From positions 310,001-374,000 of the forward strand of contig NZ_QBLC01000003.1 of NCBI RefSeq assembly GCF_003052295.1: 64,000 nucleotides of DNA, in the 5' to 3' direction. How positions within the stretch are numbered: the first letter of the stretch is position 1; each line of letters starts with the position of its first letter. The stretch comes from Trichococcus paludicola (lineage in GTDB: Bacteria > Bacillota > Bacilli > Lactobacillales > Aerococcaceae). Under the pieces are notes generated by a model, which was not told where the DNA came from, made no database searches, and worked only from the letters and a program-made list of their open reading frames with translations. The translations under genes and the position numbers were made by a program. Shown in pieces: positions 8,585 to 17,199 of this stretch.

Positions 8585-8747
8585 CTTCTATTGCGGTTTG
8601 CAGTAACCGGACGAAAGCCCAACCCACCCGAAAAAAAACGGTCATTCTGCGCCTTAAAAAAATGGTATCGCTAAGCAATCCACCCCCGATTAGTGTAGAA
8701 TAGGAATAGAATGTTCAAAAGAAAACAGTGAGTGAGGGGATAAAGCC

Positions 8748-9767
8748 ATGATCAGATTAGGCATCATCGGAACGAGCAGCATTGCGCATGCATTCGCGAC
8801 AGCGGCTAAAGCATCCGGACAATTTGAAATAAAAGCGGTTTACAGCCGCACCCAGTTTAATGCCCAGAGTTTTGGCGAGGGCTACGGCGCGGATTTATTC
8901 GTCACTGAGTTGGATAAATTCACAGCCCTGGAGGAAGTGGATGCCATCTACATCGCATCGCCGAACAGCCTCCATTTCGAGCAAGCTATGTCGGCCATCG
9001 CGAACGGCAAGCATCTTATCGTCGAGAAGCCGGTCTTCTCGAACACGAAAGAATGGGAGGCAGCCTTCTCTGCAGCGAAAGCCAACAATGTCTTCCTATT
9101 TGAAGCAGCCCGCCATCTTCATGAACCGAACTTCGCGCTAGTCAAGAATGAAATCGCCAAATTGGGCGAAATCGACGGCGCCAGCTTCACGTATGCCAAA
9201 TACTCCTCCCGCTATGATCAGGTCTTGGCCGGCGAGGAACCGAACATCTTCTCGCTCGCTTTTTCCGGCGGGGCGCTCTCCGATTTGGGCGTATACTTGC
9301 TGTATGCCGCCATCGCTTGGTTCGGCGTGCCCGAGGAAGTCGATTATGCCGCCAAGAAAATCCAGACGGGCGTGGATGGAGCCGGCACATCGCTGTTGAA
9401 ATATCCATATTTCACAGTCAGCCTGCACGCGTCGAAAATCTATAATTCCTTCGCTGATTCGGAAATCTACAGCGGCAAAAAAACGTTGATTCTCGATGGC
9501 GTCAATTTGATCCAATCTGTCGAACTGGTGGACGGCGACACTAGCGAACGTTACCAATTAGCCGAAAAAGCTTCAGGACATTTCATGGATGACGAAGTCC
9601 GTGCATTCGCGCGCGTCTTGAATGATCCGGAAAATCCTGATACTATAGAAGACTATGAACGTTGGACGCAGATCAGCCGAGACGTCAACCGAACAATGGA
9701 AGCTTTGCGCAAAAAAGCGGGCATCGTTTACCCAGCGGATTTAGTAGTTAGGCGAGAACCCTCGTGA
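8748..9767 (+). CDS. Gfo/Idh/MocA family oxidoreductase, 3' end altered by IS
   Basis: 339 residues. The Rossmann start MIRLGIIGTSSIAHAF binds NAD(P), and the family signature EKPVFSNTKEW follows near residue 95. These enzymes oxidise or reduce sugars, cyclitols or related polyols. The body ends normally near KAGIVYPAD. The last codons (VVRREPS) and the TGA at 9765-9767 lie at and inside the left-end hairpin of the IS200/IS605 element, so the native stop was displaced by the insertion. Since the change is at the extreme C-terminus, the enzyme is probably still active. Confidence 0.85.
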   Translation: MIRLGIIGTSSIAHAFATAAKASGQFEIKAVYSRTQFNAQSFGEGYGADLFVTELDKFTALEEVDAIYIASPNSLHFEQAMSAIANGKHLIVEKPVFSNTKEWEAAFSAAKANNVFLFEAARHLHEPNFALVKNEIAKLGEIDGASFTYAKYSSRYDQVLAGEEPNIFSLAFSGGALSDLGVYLLYAAIAWFGVPEEVDYAAKKIQTGVDGAGTSLLKYPYFTVSLHASKIYNSFADSEIYSGKKTLILDGVNLIQSVELVDGDTSERYQLAEKASGHFMDDEVRAFARVLNDPENPDTIEDYERWTQISRDVNRTMEALRKKAGIVYPADLVVRREPS

Positions 9768-9943
9768 CTTTAGTCATGAGATGAATCGCCGTTCGGGTTT
9801 AGGGGTACCTTTGGCACCTTAAATTTCGACATATGACTTTATAAAATTAACTATTAAGCCTGTTTTAATGGGGAATAAGCAATAACATATGACTTGTTGG
9901 ATAGATCATATTTATTGTATAATATTCTTGTGAGGTGATAGCT

Positions 9944-10345
9944 TTGGTAGAAGTCAAACACGGTCGAGGTTATGTGTATTCCCTACAGTTCCATTTGGTT
10001 TGGTGTGTGAAGTACAGACGTAAAGTTCTAGTAAACCAAATAGAACAATCGCTCAAACAAATCGTACGAGAAATCTGTGCTGAACAAGGAATTGAAGTGG
10101 AAGAAATGGAAACAGATAAAGACCATATCCATCTTCTCATTTCAATGAAACCTCAACACTATATACCGTCAGTAGTTAAAACGCTCAAAGGACAATCAGC
10201 AAGACGACTGTTTAAGTTATACCCCGAAATTAAGCAATACTTATGGGGTGGTCACATGTGGAATCCTAGTTATTTCATTGCGACAGTCAGCGGAAAAACA
10301 GAGGAACAAGTGCGGAAATACATCCAAAGCCAACCACAAAAATGA
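9944..10345 (+). CDS. tnpA: IS200/IS605 transposase TnpA (HUH, Y1)
   Basis: About 133 residues. TTG 9944 is the likely start, because the alternative GTG 9935 lies inside the ribosome site GAGGTGAT. The HUH metal-binding motif appears as HIHLL near residue 63, and the catalytic tyrosine lies in NPSYFIATVS. Length and the opening VKHGRGYVYSLQFHLVW match IS200/IS605 TnpA. It cuts and rejoins single-stranded DNA at the hairpin ends of the element. No frameshift is seen, so it should be active. Confidence 0.92.
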   Translation: MVEVKHGRGYVYSLQFHLVWCVKYRRKVLVNQIEQSLKQIVREICAEQGIEVEEMETDKDHIHLLISMKPQHYIPSVVKTLKGQSARRLFKLYPEIKQYLWGGHMWNPSYFIATVSGKTEEQVRKYIQSQPQK

Positions 10346-10360
10346 TAGGAGGTGAAACCA

Positions 10361-11662
10361 ATGTCAGTAGAAACAGTCAATCGCGGTTATGTGTATAGCG
10401 GAGCACCAACATCTGATGAAACAGAAAGCTACTTCCGTCAATGCTTTGGTGCAGACCGCTTGATGTACAACCTTCATGTAGCTCATTTGTATGAGTATCT
10501 TGAAAAGAATGGGCACACCATCGGTGATAAACTTCCTACTTTCAAAGAAATGGTAATGCCGACAGTCAAAGAATTCAAGCAAACCCGTATGAATGAGGAA
10601 GGCAACAAATACCTTTATGAAGTGGATGCATTCGCTTCGAACGAAGCAAAGCAACATTTCAATAAAGCAATTTCCCTATTCAACAAGAACGCCTTCAAAG
10701 GACAATTCAAGAAGTCTGTCCTTAAGCGTCAGAAAACTCTTGGTATTGAGCCTACTTTCCGTGACCTTAAAGGGATGCCGAAATTCCATTCTCGCAAGAA
10801 CAGCAAGCTAAGCTATACCACATTCAACCAAAACGACAACATCTTCATTGGTGAGAACAATGTTCTTCATCTCCCGACTGCCCAGAAAAGTAAGCTGTCG
10901 GAAGTAACAATCAAATTGAATATACATCGTCCCTTACCGACGAACAGTCGTATCAAGAACGTGACGATAACAATGAACGCTCAAGGGAAGTTCGAAGTAT
11001 CCATCAATGTTGAATTTGAAATGGAAGTCGAAAGCATTGGTATCCCTGCTGTTGAACGTATTCTTGGACTGGATTATTCACAAGCCAATTTCTTCGTAGA
11101 TAATGAAGGTAAGAAAGCCAATTACCCACACTACTATCGAGATATGGAAGAACGTTTAGCAAAAGAACAGCGTAAACTATCCCACATGGTAAAAGGTTCT
11201 AAACGATGGAAACGTCAACGTTTGGTGGTAGTGAAACTCCATATGAAAGTTGCGAACCAAAGGAAAGACTGGCTGCATAAGAAGGCCTATGCCCTCGCAA
11301 ACCGTTATGATATGGTCGTAGTTGAAGACCTTGACCTTCGTGCGATTGGACAAACCCTGAAGTTGGCGAAAAACCAACAAGATAATGGGTTCGGCAACTT
11401 TCGTCTATATCTCAAGTACAAACTTGAGCAACAAGGGAAGTATTTTGTGAAAGCACCGAAAAGCTTTGCTTCAACACAAATCTGTTCTGATTGTGGCGTG
11501 AAAAACACAGCCCTGAAAGGCGATATTACCACTCGTGAATGGACATGTAATAATTGTCATGAATGGCACGATAGAGACCATAACGCCGGATTGAATCTAC
11601 GCAATTATGGTATCCGTTGGATTGATGAAGTATTATTGGCACCATCATTGGTGGTTGCTTAA
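10361..11662 (+). CDS. tnpB: TnpB, RNA-guided RuvC-like nuclease of the IS element
   Basis: About 433 residues from ATG 10361 with a perfect AGGAGGTGA upstream; GTG 10352 lies inside that site. The three RuvC acidic positions appear intact: Asp in LGLDYSQANFF, Glu in VVVEDLDL, and Asp in HDRDHNAGLNL. The zinc-ribbon cysteines CSDC and CNNC lie between the last two. TnpB proteins are known to use an RNA from the element's right end to cut the vacated donor site and so retain the element. The gene is uninterrupted and follows tnpA by 15 bases. Confidence 0.9.
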   Translation: MSVETVNRGYVYSGAPTSDETESYFRQCFGADRLMYNLHVAHLYEYLEKNGHTIGDKLPTFKEMVMPTVKEFKQTRMNEEGNKYLYEVDAFASNEAKQHFNKAISLFNKNAFKGQFKKSVLKRQKTLGIEPTFRDLKGMPKFHSRKNSKLSYTTFNQNDNIFIGENNVLHLPTAQKSKLSEVTIKLNIHRPLPTNSRIKNVTITMNAQGKFEVSINVEFEMEVESIGIPAVERILGLDYSQANFFVDNEGKKANYPHYYRDMEERLAKEQRKLSHMVKGSKRWKRQRLVVVKLHMKVANQRKDWLHKKAYALANRYDMVVVEDLDLRAIGQTLKLAKNQQDNGFGNFRLYLKYKLEQQGKYFVKAPKSFASTQICSDCGVKNTALKGDITTREWTCNNCHEWHDRDHNAGLNLRNYGIRWIDEVLLAPSLVVA

Positions 11663-11808
11663 TCATAGAAACAGGTTTGCTTGGTACCTGACAGTTCCTC
11701 TCGCTAGGATCAAAGGGCGTGTCAATTGATGCGTAGTCCGCTGTATACAAACCAGAGCCTCGCAAGAGGCTCGCAAGCCCGTAACTTCAGTCATGGGTTG
11801 TTGACATG
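11560..11808 (+). ncRNA. Predicted reRNA/omega-RNA of TnpB
   Basis: The 3' end of tnpB and the 145 bases after it form the usual place of the TnpB guide RNA. A perfect 7-base stem with a GNRA loop (GAGCCTC-GCAA-GAGGCTC, 11755-11772) is followed at once by the right-end hairpin 11776-11799. The guide would be the bases just beyond the element end, around 11809-11830. The 5' boundary is a guess. Confidence 0.5.
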
Positions 11809-11850
11809 AGGCGTAGGTCAGTCGGATGCTTCCGCGCGAGCTATGCACCG

Positions 11851-11870
11851 CAGCCTAAAAACAGGCTGCA
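11851..11870. terminator. Hairpin, probably old 3' end of the Gfo/Idh gene
   Basis: GCAGCCT-AAAAAC-AGGCTGC, a perfect 7-base stem with only a weak T tract after it. It lies just right of the IS and before the helicase gene. Confidence 0.4.
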
Positions 11871-11891
11871 TTATAAGAAATGAGGAAATAA

Positions 11892-13217
11892 ATGATGATG
11901 ATGGAAGAAATGGCAATGCCATTCGAGAAATACTGGAACGAGATGAGTTTTCAGTTGCCGACACCAATCCAAGAGAATGTCTTCAAACCGTTGATGGAAG
12001 GCAAAGATGTCGTCGGCCTATCGCCGACCGGTACCGGTAAAACCTTGGCTTATGCCATCCCGTTGCTGCAAAAAACGGATGCCAGCAAGGAATTGCAATT
12101 GTTGGTGCTCGTGCCTTCGCAGGAATTGGCGCACCAAGTAGGGCACGTTTTGGCGGAATGGGGTTCCCTGAAAGACTTGACCGCGCAAGTGATCATCGGT
12201 GGCGCGAACGTAGGCCGTCAAATCGACAAGTTGAAAGAAAAGCCTGAAATCGTGGTCGGAACACCGGGACGATTGCTGGAATTGGCCAACCAGAAAAAAC
12301 TCAGACTGCACAACATCAAGACGGTCATCTTAGATGAAGCGGATTACTTGATGCAGGAAGAGCATCTGAGTGCCTTGCGCGAGTTGATAAAAAAAACGCC
12401 GGGATCCCGCCAGATGGGTTTCTTTTCGGCTACCAATAGCGAAAACCTGAAGGATATCCAGAAATGGTTCAACACGGAGCCGCTTTGGTTCGACACTACC
12501 AAGGAAGGTCAATTCATGGACCAGACTGTCCATGGTTTCATCGAGGCGCCGACGCGGAAGCGTGCGGAAATGCTGCGCCGCTTGGGCAACCTGGAAGGCA
12601 TGCAGGCGCTCGTTTTCGTGAATTCCACGCAGGAACTTGATTATTTGGCGGGAAAACTGCAGTTCGAGGGCATCAATGTCCGCATGCTGCACAGCGATTA
12701 CGGCAAGGCGCAGCGTAAGAGCGCCATGGATGAATTCCGCAAAGGCAACGCGACGTTCCTGCTGACGACGGACGTTTCCGCCCGCGGGATCGATATCCTG
12801 GATCTGCCGTATGTCATCCATTACGATCTGCCGCTTTCGAAGGAAACTTACCTGCACCGCTCCGGGCGTACGGGCCGGATGGGCAAAAAAGGGGTCGTGC
12901 TGTCCTTGGTGAATGACCGCAACAGTCGCGATATCAAACGCTTCGCACCGCATCCTGATGAAGTAAAAGAATTCTTCATCTACGGAGGTGAGCTCGTCAA
13001 CGAACTTCCGAGCCGCGAATCACGTGACGCCATCCGCGATGCGCAGAAACCGGCCGCAGCCAAAGCAGCCAAAATCCAAAAAAAAGCTGCCTTGAAAGAG
13101 GAAGAGGCGTCCCCAACAATACCAGCCAAGAAAATCAAAAAGAAAAAAGTCCGCACAAAAACGCTGAAAAACAAAGGCGCACGCCGCAAGCCAACAGAAC
13201 AAAAGCCAACTGAATAA
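11892..13217 (+). CDS. DEAD-box ATP-dependent RNA helicase
   Basis: 441 residues with all superfamily 2 DEAD-box motifs in order: PTPIQ (Q motif), SPTGTGKT (Walker A), GTPGR, DEAD (here LDEADYL), SAT, VSARGID, and HRSGRTGRMG. The C-terminal 60 residues are rich in Lys and Ala (AAKAAKIQKKAA and KKIKKKKVRTK), likely an RNA-binding tail. It unwinds RNA duplexes during ribosome assembly or RNA decay. The start at 11892 has GAGGAAA upstream and opens with four Met codons. The gene lies directly to the right of the IS element, whose insertion may have changed its 5' context. Confidence 0.92.
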   Translation: MMMMEEMAMPFEKYWNEMSFQLPTPIQENVFKPLMEGKDVVGLSPTGTGKTLAYAIPLLQKTDASKELQLLVLVPSQELAHQVGHVLAEWGSLKDLTAQVIIGGANVGRQIDKLKEKPEIVVGTPGRLLELANQKKLRLHNIKTVILDEADYLMQEEHLSALRELIKKTPGSRQMGFFSATNSENLKDIQKWFNTEPLWFDTTKEGQFMDQTVHGFIEAPTRKRAEMLRRLGNLEGMQALVFVNSTQELDYLAGKLQFEGINVRMLHSDYGKAQRKSAMDEFRKGNATFLLTTDVSARGIDILDLPYVIHYDLPLSKETYLHRSGRTGRMGKKGVVLSLVNDRNSRDIKRFAPHPDEVKEFFIYGGELVNELPSRESRDAIRDAQKPAAAKAAKIQKKAALKEEEASPTIPAKKIKKKKVRTKTLKNKGARRKPTEQKPTE

Positions 13218-13315
13218 CTGAAGAATTTTCCGCATTCTGCCGGAAGGACAGCCCCAAACCGCGCTTGCGTAGGCTGTCCGCGGCGGCGTGCGGATTTTTG
13301 CATTTTTTTGAATGC

Positions 13316-13470
13316 GGCCGGACCTCCGGCCAAGCCGGCTGTCGCCGGAGGACAGCACCCGCAAACTGTACTCAGCTCCGGCGAGGCCGTCGCCGCAGGA
13401 GGAGCCCGGTAACATCGTATCTCTCCTCCTGCGGCGCATCCCCTGGCCGGAGCAGACACTCAAAATGGGG
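13316..13470. repeat. GC-rich CTCCGG inverted-repeat island, copy 1
   Basis: Contains nested inverted repeats such as CTCCGGC / GCCGGAG and CTCCTGCGGC / GCCGCAGGAG. The same building blocks (CTCCGGCGAGGC then GCAGGAG) recur at 20.7 kb and 44.2 kb. The stretch 13218-13670 holds no credible gene; long reading frames here follow from the high GC. Confidence 0.6.
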
Positions 13471-13670
13471 GCCGTAACCCCGGCCAGCCGGGCGACCCAG
13501 TCCCACAAGTCCACGCGGCTCGCCAATCCGCGAGCCCAATAGCCAGATTTTCTCCCCGGTCCGTTGCGGCGCCCCCCTCACACCTGTATAATCAAAGACA
13601 GAGAATCATTTTGTATACGGATACGGAACAAAGTCCGCTATGCAGCACAAGAAAGGGGTGGACGCTATCC

Positions 13671-14657
13671 ATGGTCACCATCAATGACATCGCCAAAATG
13701 GCCGGTGTGGCGAAGAGTACCGTTTCCCGCTATCTGAACGGCGGGGCGGTCAGCGAAAAAACAAAGGCGAAGCTGGATGAGATCGTCGCCGAGAACGACT
13801 ATAAACCGAATAAATTTGCCCAAAGCCTGAAAGCGAAGCGCACGCACATGGTCGGGACGATCATTCCGCGTCTGAATTCCTTTGCGACGAATGAAGCGTT
13901 GCGGGGCTTGGAGAACAGTCTGCGCCTTTCCAAAAACCAACTGTTGATCACGAATGCGGATCAGAGCCGCGAGCGCGAAATTGAAGCCATCTCCACCTTG
14001 GCGAAGCAGCGCGTCGACGGCATCGTCTTCTTCGCGGCGGCCATCACGCCGGCTCATGTGAAGGCGTTCGAAGATGCTGATGTTCCCGTCGTCATCGTCG
14101 GGCAATCGCATCCCGATTTCCACTGCATCATCCATGATGACGAGAAGGCGGGCCATTCGGTCGGGGCCTACGCGGTGGCGAACGGGCACCGGAACATTCT
14201 TGTCTTCGGGGTCGACGAATCCGATAAAGCGGTCGGGGTGACCCGTCGCCACGGCATCGAGCTGGCTTTCGAAGGCCACGACATCGACTATACCTTCGTC
14301 AAAACGAGCTTTGCCATGAAGGACGCCTACGAGAAGGCACTGGAAATCCTGCCGCAATCAAAAGCGACTTTCGTGATCGGCGCGACCGACAACATCGCGA
14401 TCGGAATCATGCGCGCAGCCCACGAACTGCAGATCGAAATACCGGATCAGCTTTCCTTGGCGGGTTTTGGTGGTTACGAAATCACCGAAGCGGTCTATCC
14501 GCGCATCACAACGGTCCATTATCCTTTTCAGGAGTCCGGCGAACTGGCGGCGAAAATCCTGATGGAATTGATCTTGAAAAAAGAAGTCGCCCAGATCCAA
14601 ACATTGGATAATGAGCTGTTGATCAGGGAATCGACCCAAAAAAATGATCAGCCATAG
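13671..14657 (+). CDS. LacI-family repressor, ScrR-like
   Basis: 328 residues from ATG 13671 with GAAAGGGGTGG upstream; a longer in-frame start at 13611 lacks a ribosome site. The N-terminal helix-turn-helix TINDIAKMAGVAKSTVSRYL is canonical LacI/GalR. A periplasmic-binding-like effector domain follows (GTIIPRLNS, VDGIVFFA, ATDNIAIGIM). The opening and the FAQSLKAKRTHMVGTIIPR stretch resemble, from memory, sucrose-operon repressors of the staphylococcal ScrR type. The sucrose genes at 23 kb have LacI-type operators, so this may be their repressor, although it is 9.5 kb away. Confidence in LacI is high, in ScrR moderate. Confidence 0.85.
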   Translation: MVTINDIAKMAGVAKSTVSRYLNGGAVSEKTKAKLDEIVAENDYKPNKFAQSLKAKRTHMVGTIIPRLNSFATNEALRGLENSLRLSKNQLLITNADQSREREIEAISTLAKQRVDGIVFFAAAITPAHVKAFEDADVPVVIVGQSHPDFHCIIHDDEKAGHSVGAYAVANGHRNILVFGVDESDKAVGVTRRHGIELAFEGHDIDYTFVKTSFAMKDAYEKALEILPQSKATFVIGATDNIAIGIMRAAHELQIEIPDQLSLAGFGGYEITEAVYPRITTVHYPFQESGELAAKILMELILKKEVAQIQTLDNELLIRESTQKNDQP

Positions 14658-14686
14658 CATATGCAAGAATCAATAAACAACAAAAA

Positions 14687-14726
14687 ACGACACCCAAGCA
14701 AACTAATGCTGGGGTGTCGTTTTTTG
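14687..14726 (+). terminator. Terminator after LacI-family gene
   Basis: Stem ACGACACCC / GGGTGTCGT followed by six T. Confidence 0.88.
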
Positions 14727-14822
14727 AGCCGTCCGCAATAACACAGAAAAAATACAAATCCCGAACCACCGATCCTAAAACGCCCAAAATGGATAGCTCG
14801 CATGTTTTCTCAGTCTTTTTCA

Positions 14823-14852
14823 TTGTAACCTTTAATATTTATATGGTTGACA
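14823..14852 (+). promoter_or_regulatory. BirA operator overlapping biotin promoter
   Basis: Half-sites TTGTAACC and GGTTGACA are separated by 14 bases, close to the known BirA operator (TTGTAAACC-N14/15-GGTTTACAA). The right half-site contains a consensus -35 TTGACA (14847-14852), with AATTAT 17 bases later as -10. Bound BirA-biotinyl-AMP would block the promoter of bioY-bioB-bioD-bioA. Confidence 0.75.
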
Positions 14853-14913
14853 TAACTTTTTGCATATGTAATTATTGATGCAAGTACAATATCAGAATGA
14901 ATGGAGAATGATG

Positions 14914-15513
14914 ATGAGCGAAAAAGAGACTGTATTATCCGTAAAAAATGAAGAGCGGGCCAGCAGAAGACTGACAACGAAGGAAATGGTCCTGTGCGCC
15001 TTATTCGCTGCACTGATCGCAGTCGGCGCCTTTATCCGCGTGCCGGTTCCGGTTGTGCCGTTCACACTGCAGTTCCTTTTCACGATGCTGGCTGGTGTAT
15101 TGCTGGGCGGAAGGCTCGGGGCAATAAGCGTGTCGCTATATGTCCTGATGGGGCTGGCCGGTTTGCCTGTGTTCGCTGAAGGCGGCGGCATCGGCTATAT
15201 TCTGAAACCGAGCTTCGGGTATCTGATCGGCTTTTGCGTCGGCACCTATGTGACCGGTGTAATCGCGCATAAGGTGACGCAGCCGTCGTTCAAGCGACTG
15301 TTACTGGCCAGCTTGACCGGCCTCGGCATCGTGTATGTGTTCGGCCTGATCTATTATTACATCATCTGTAATTATGTCATCGGTGCCCCGATTGCGATGG
15401 GACCGCTGTTCCTGTACGGTTTCCTTTTGTCCGTGCCGGGAGATATTGCGTTGTGCATCCTAGGCGCGTCGCTCGGAAAACGGCTGATTCCGGTCATCAG
15501 AAAAGGGCTTTAG
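14914..15513 (+). CDS. bioY: BioY, biotin-binding S component of ECF transporter
   Basis: About 199 residues. ATG 14914 is chosen from three neighbouring ATGs for its spacing from GGAGA. The integral membrane protein has about six helices and the BioY signature LAGVLLGGRLGAISVSLYVL followed by a Gly-rich segment (AEGGGIGYILKPSFGYLIGF). It binds biotin outside the cell and works with the general ECF energy module encoded elsewhere. It is first in the biotin operon and lies under the BirA operator, so uptake and synthesis are co-regulated by biotin. Confidence 0.93.
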   Translation: MSEKETVLSVKNEERASRRLTTKEMVLCALFAALIAVGAFIRVPVPVVPFTLQFLFTMLAGVLLGGRLGAISVSLYVLMGLAGLPVFAEGGGIGYILKPSFGYLIGFCVGTYVTGVIAHKVTQPSFKRLLLASLTGLGIVYVFGLIYYYIICNYVIGAPIAMGPLFLYGFLLSVPGDIALCILGASLGKRLIPVIRKGL

Positions 15514-15532
15514 AAAAGGGAGGACAGTGGAA

Positions 15533-16504
15533 ATGACGACAATGGAAATATTCAAAAACAAGCTTTACGCCGGCGGACGCCTCACTAAGGAGGAAGCTAT
15601 GGCTTTGACGGAAGTGCCGCTCGAAGAACTATGCGCAGCCGCCAATCAGGTGCGCGAGCATTTCTGTGGAAATGTGTTCGATGTCTGCACGATCATCAAT
15701 GGCAAGAGCGGAAAATGCTCGGAAAACTGCAAGTTCTGCGCCCAATCCCGCTATTACCGCACGAAAGTGGATGCCTACTCGCTCATCGGATCGGAAACGA
15801 TTGTCGAACAAGCCAAATACAATGAAGAGCGCGGCGTGCTGCGTTATTCCATCGTGACCTCGGGCAGGGCCTTGTCCAGCAAGGAAGTGGACAAGGTTTG
15901 CGAAAGTCTGGAAGCCGTCCAAAAGGAATCGGACATCGCGCTCTGCGGATCGTTCGGGCTTTTGGAGGAAACGGAATTCGCCAAACTGAAGCAGGCAGGA
16001 TTGATGCGCGTCCACAATAATCTGGAAACTTCGCGAAGGAATTTCCCGAAGGTCTGCACGACCCACACCTACGACGACAAGATCGCCGCCATCCGTGCCG
16101 CGCAACAGGCCGGTCTGACCGTCTGCAGCGGCGGCATCATCGGCTTGGGCGAAACGATGGAGGACCGCATCGATATGGTCATCGACCTGCGCGAAATGGG
16201 CATCCGCTCGATACCGGTCAACCTGCTGAATCCCATCCCGGGCACGCCGTTCGAGGAAAACGAAGTCGTCAGCGATGACGAGATGAGCCGCATCATCGCG
16301 ATTTTCCGGATGCTGGCTCCCGATGCTTATATTCGGTTGGCCGGCGGAAGGGGGCTGCTTGGGGATAAAGGCAGACAGTGTTTCCTTTCCGGCGCCAATG
16401 CGGCTATTTCCGGCGATATGCTGACGACGGACGGCATCACGATTGAGCAGGACATGCGCATGCTGAGCGAACTCGGTTACGAGGTGGTCCTGAGCGATGA
16501 CTGA
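15533..16504 (+). CDS. bioB: Biotin synthase BioB with variant auxiliary-cluster ligands
   Basis: 323 residues from ATG 15533, eight bases after AGGGAGGA; GTG 15527 is too close to that site. It is a radical SAM enzyme inserting sulfur into dethiobiotin. The CxxxCxxC cluster is C62-C66-C69. For the second, sulfur-donating cluster, the E. coli ligands are C97, C128, C188 and R260. Here C138, C198 and R268 match the last three, but the C97 position is Ser106 (RYSIVTSGR). An extra Cys175 appears in PKVCTTHTY, where E. coli has no Cys. This points to a different cluster geometry. It overlaps bioD by 8 bases. Confidence 0.92.
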   Translation: MTTMEIFKNKLYAGGRLTKEEAMALTEVPLEELCAAANQVREHFCGNVFDVCTIINGKSGKCSENCKFCAQSRYYRTKVDAYSLIGSETIVEQAKYNEERGVLRYSIVTSGRALSSKEVDKVCESLEAVQKESDIALCGSFGLLEETEFAKLKQAGLMRVHNNLETSRRNFPKVCTTHTYDDKIAAIRAAQQAGLTVCSGGIIGLGETMEDRIDMVIDLREMGIRSIPVNLLNPIPGTPFEENEVVSDDEMSRIIAIFRMLAPDAYIRLAGGRGLLGDKGRQCFLSGANAAISGDMLTTDGITIEQDMRMLSELGYEVVLSDD

Positions 16505-17189
16505 TGGAAAAGGGTTGTTCGTCACTGCGACCGGCACGGATGTCGGGAAGACTTATGTCACGGCGCTAATCGTCAAAAAATTGCGCGAAGCCGGTCATTC
16601 CGCTGGATATTACAAGGCAGCGCTCAGCGGAGTCGAAAAGACAGCGGCAGGCTTCCGCGCGGGGGATGCGGGATACGTTGCGGATGTCGCGGGGATCGCC
16701 GAAGATGAAGCCGAGAATTTCGTCTCTTACGTCTATGAAAAGGCCGTATCGCCGCACTTGGCTGCGAAGCTGGAGGGCAATCCCGTCAAAATGGCGGTCG
16801 TGATGGCCGCCTATGAGCAAGCGCTGGCCAGATACGACTACGTGACGATGGAAGGCAGCGGCGGCATCGTCTGCCCGCTCCGCTACGACAACGATGCGCA
16901 GCTTTTACTTGAGGATGTCATCACGGCTTTGGGGCTGGGCGCACTCGTCGTCGCGGATGCCGGCCTCGGCACGATCAATGCGACCGTGCTCACGATTGAC
17001 TACATGAAAAGGCGCGGCATCCCGGTGAAAGGGATCATCCTGAACCGTTATGACGCGGCCGATGCGATGATGCGCGACAACAAGAAAATGGTCGAAATCC
17101 TCACCCGCGTGCCCGTCATCGCTTGCGTGAAAAAGGGTGAAGCAGCCATCGACATCGATGCAGCGACGCTGGCGGTATTGTATGGATAG
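16497..17189 (+). CDS. bioD: Dethiobiotin synthetase
   Basis: 230 residues, normal length. The P-loop is GTDVGKT, followed by the expected Lys in YYKAALSGV and the conserved EGSGG segment near residue 120. It makes dethiobiotin from diaminopelargonate, CO2 and ATP in the cytoplasm. The ATG lies inside the end of bioB (ATGA overlap), so the two are translationally coupled; bioA follows after 10 bases. Confidence 0.93.
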   Translation: MTDGKGLFVTATGTDVGKTYVTALIVKKLREAGHSAGYYKAALSGVEKTAAGFRAGDAGYVADVAGIAEDEAENFVSYVYEKAVSPHLAAKLEGNPVKMAVVMAAYEQALARYDYVTMEGSGGIVCPLRYDNDAQLLLEDVITALGLGALVVADAGLGTINATVLTIDYMKRRGIPVKGIILNRYDAADAMMRDNKKMVEILTRVPVIACVKKGEAAIDIDAATLAVLYG

Positions 17190-17199
17190 GGGCGGTCGC

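Larger units (their letters stand above)
9752..11808 (+). mobile_element. Complete IS200/IS605-family element
   Basis: It contains a Y1 tyrosine transposase gene, a tnpB gene and subterminal hairpins at both ends: 9761-9780 at the left (CTCGTGACT / AGTCATGAG) and 11776-11799 at the right (AGCCCGTAACT around loop TTCA). The two hairpins share the GTGACT/AGTCATG-type core expected for TnpA recognition. IS200/IS605 elements move as single strands and make no target duplication. The exact ends are approximate within about 10 bases. The element sits in the last codons of the Gfo/Idh gene. Confidence 0.85.

Noticed and set aside
13265-13581. Several frames on both strands in the GC-rich island
   Set aside because: High GC removes stop codons; the products are Arg/Ala/Pro-rich with no domain and no ribosome site.
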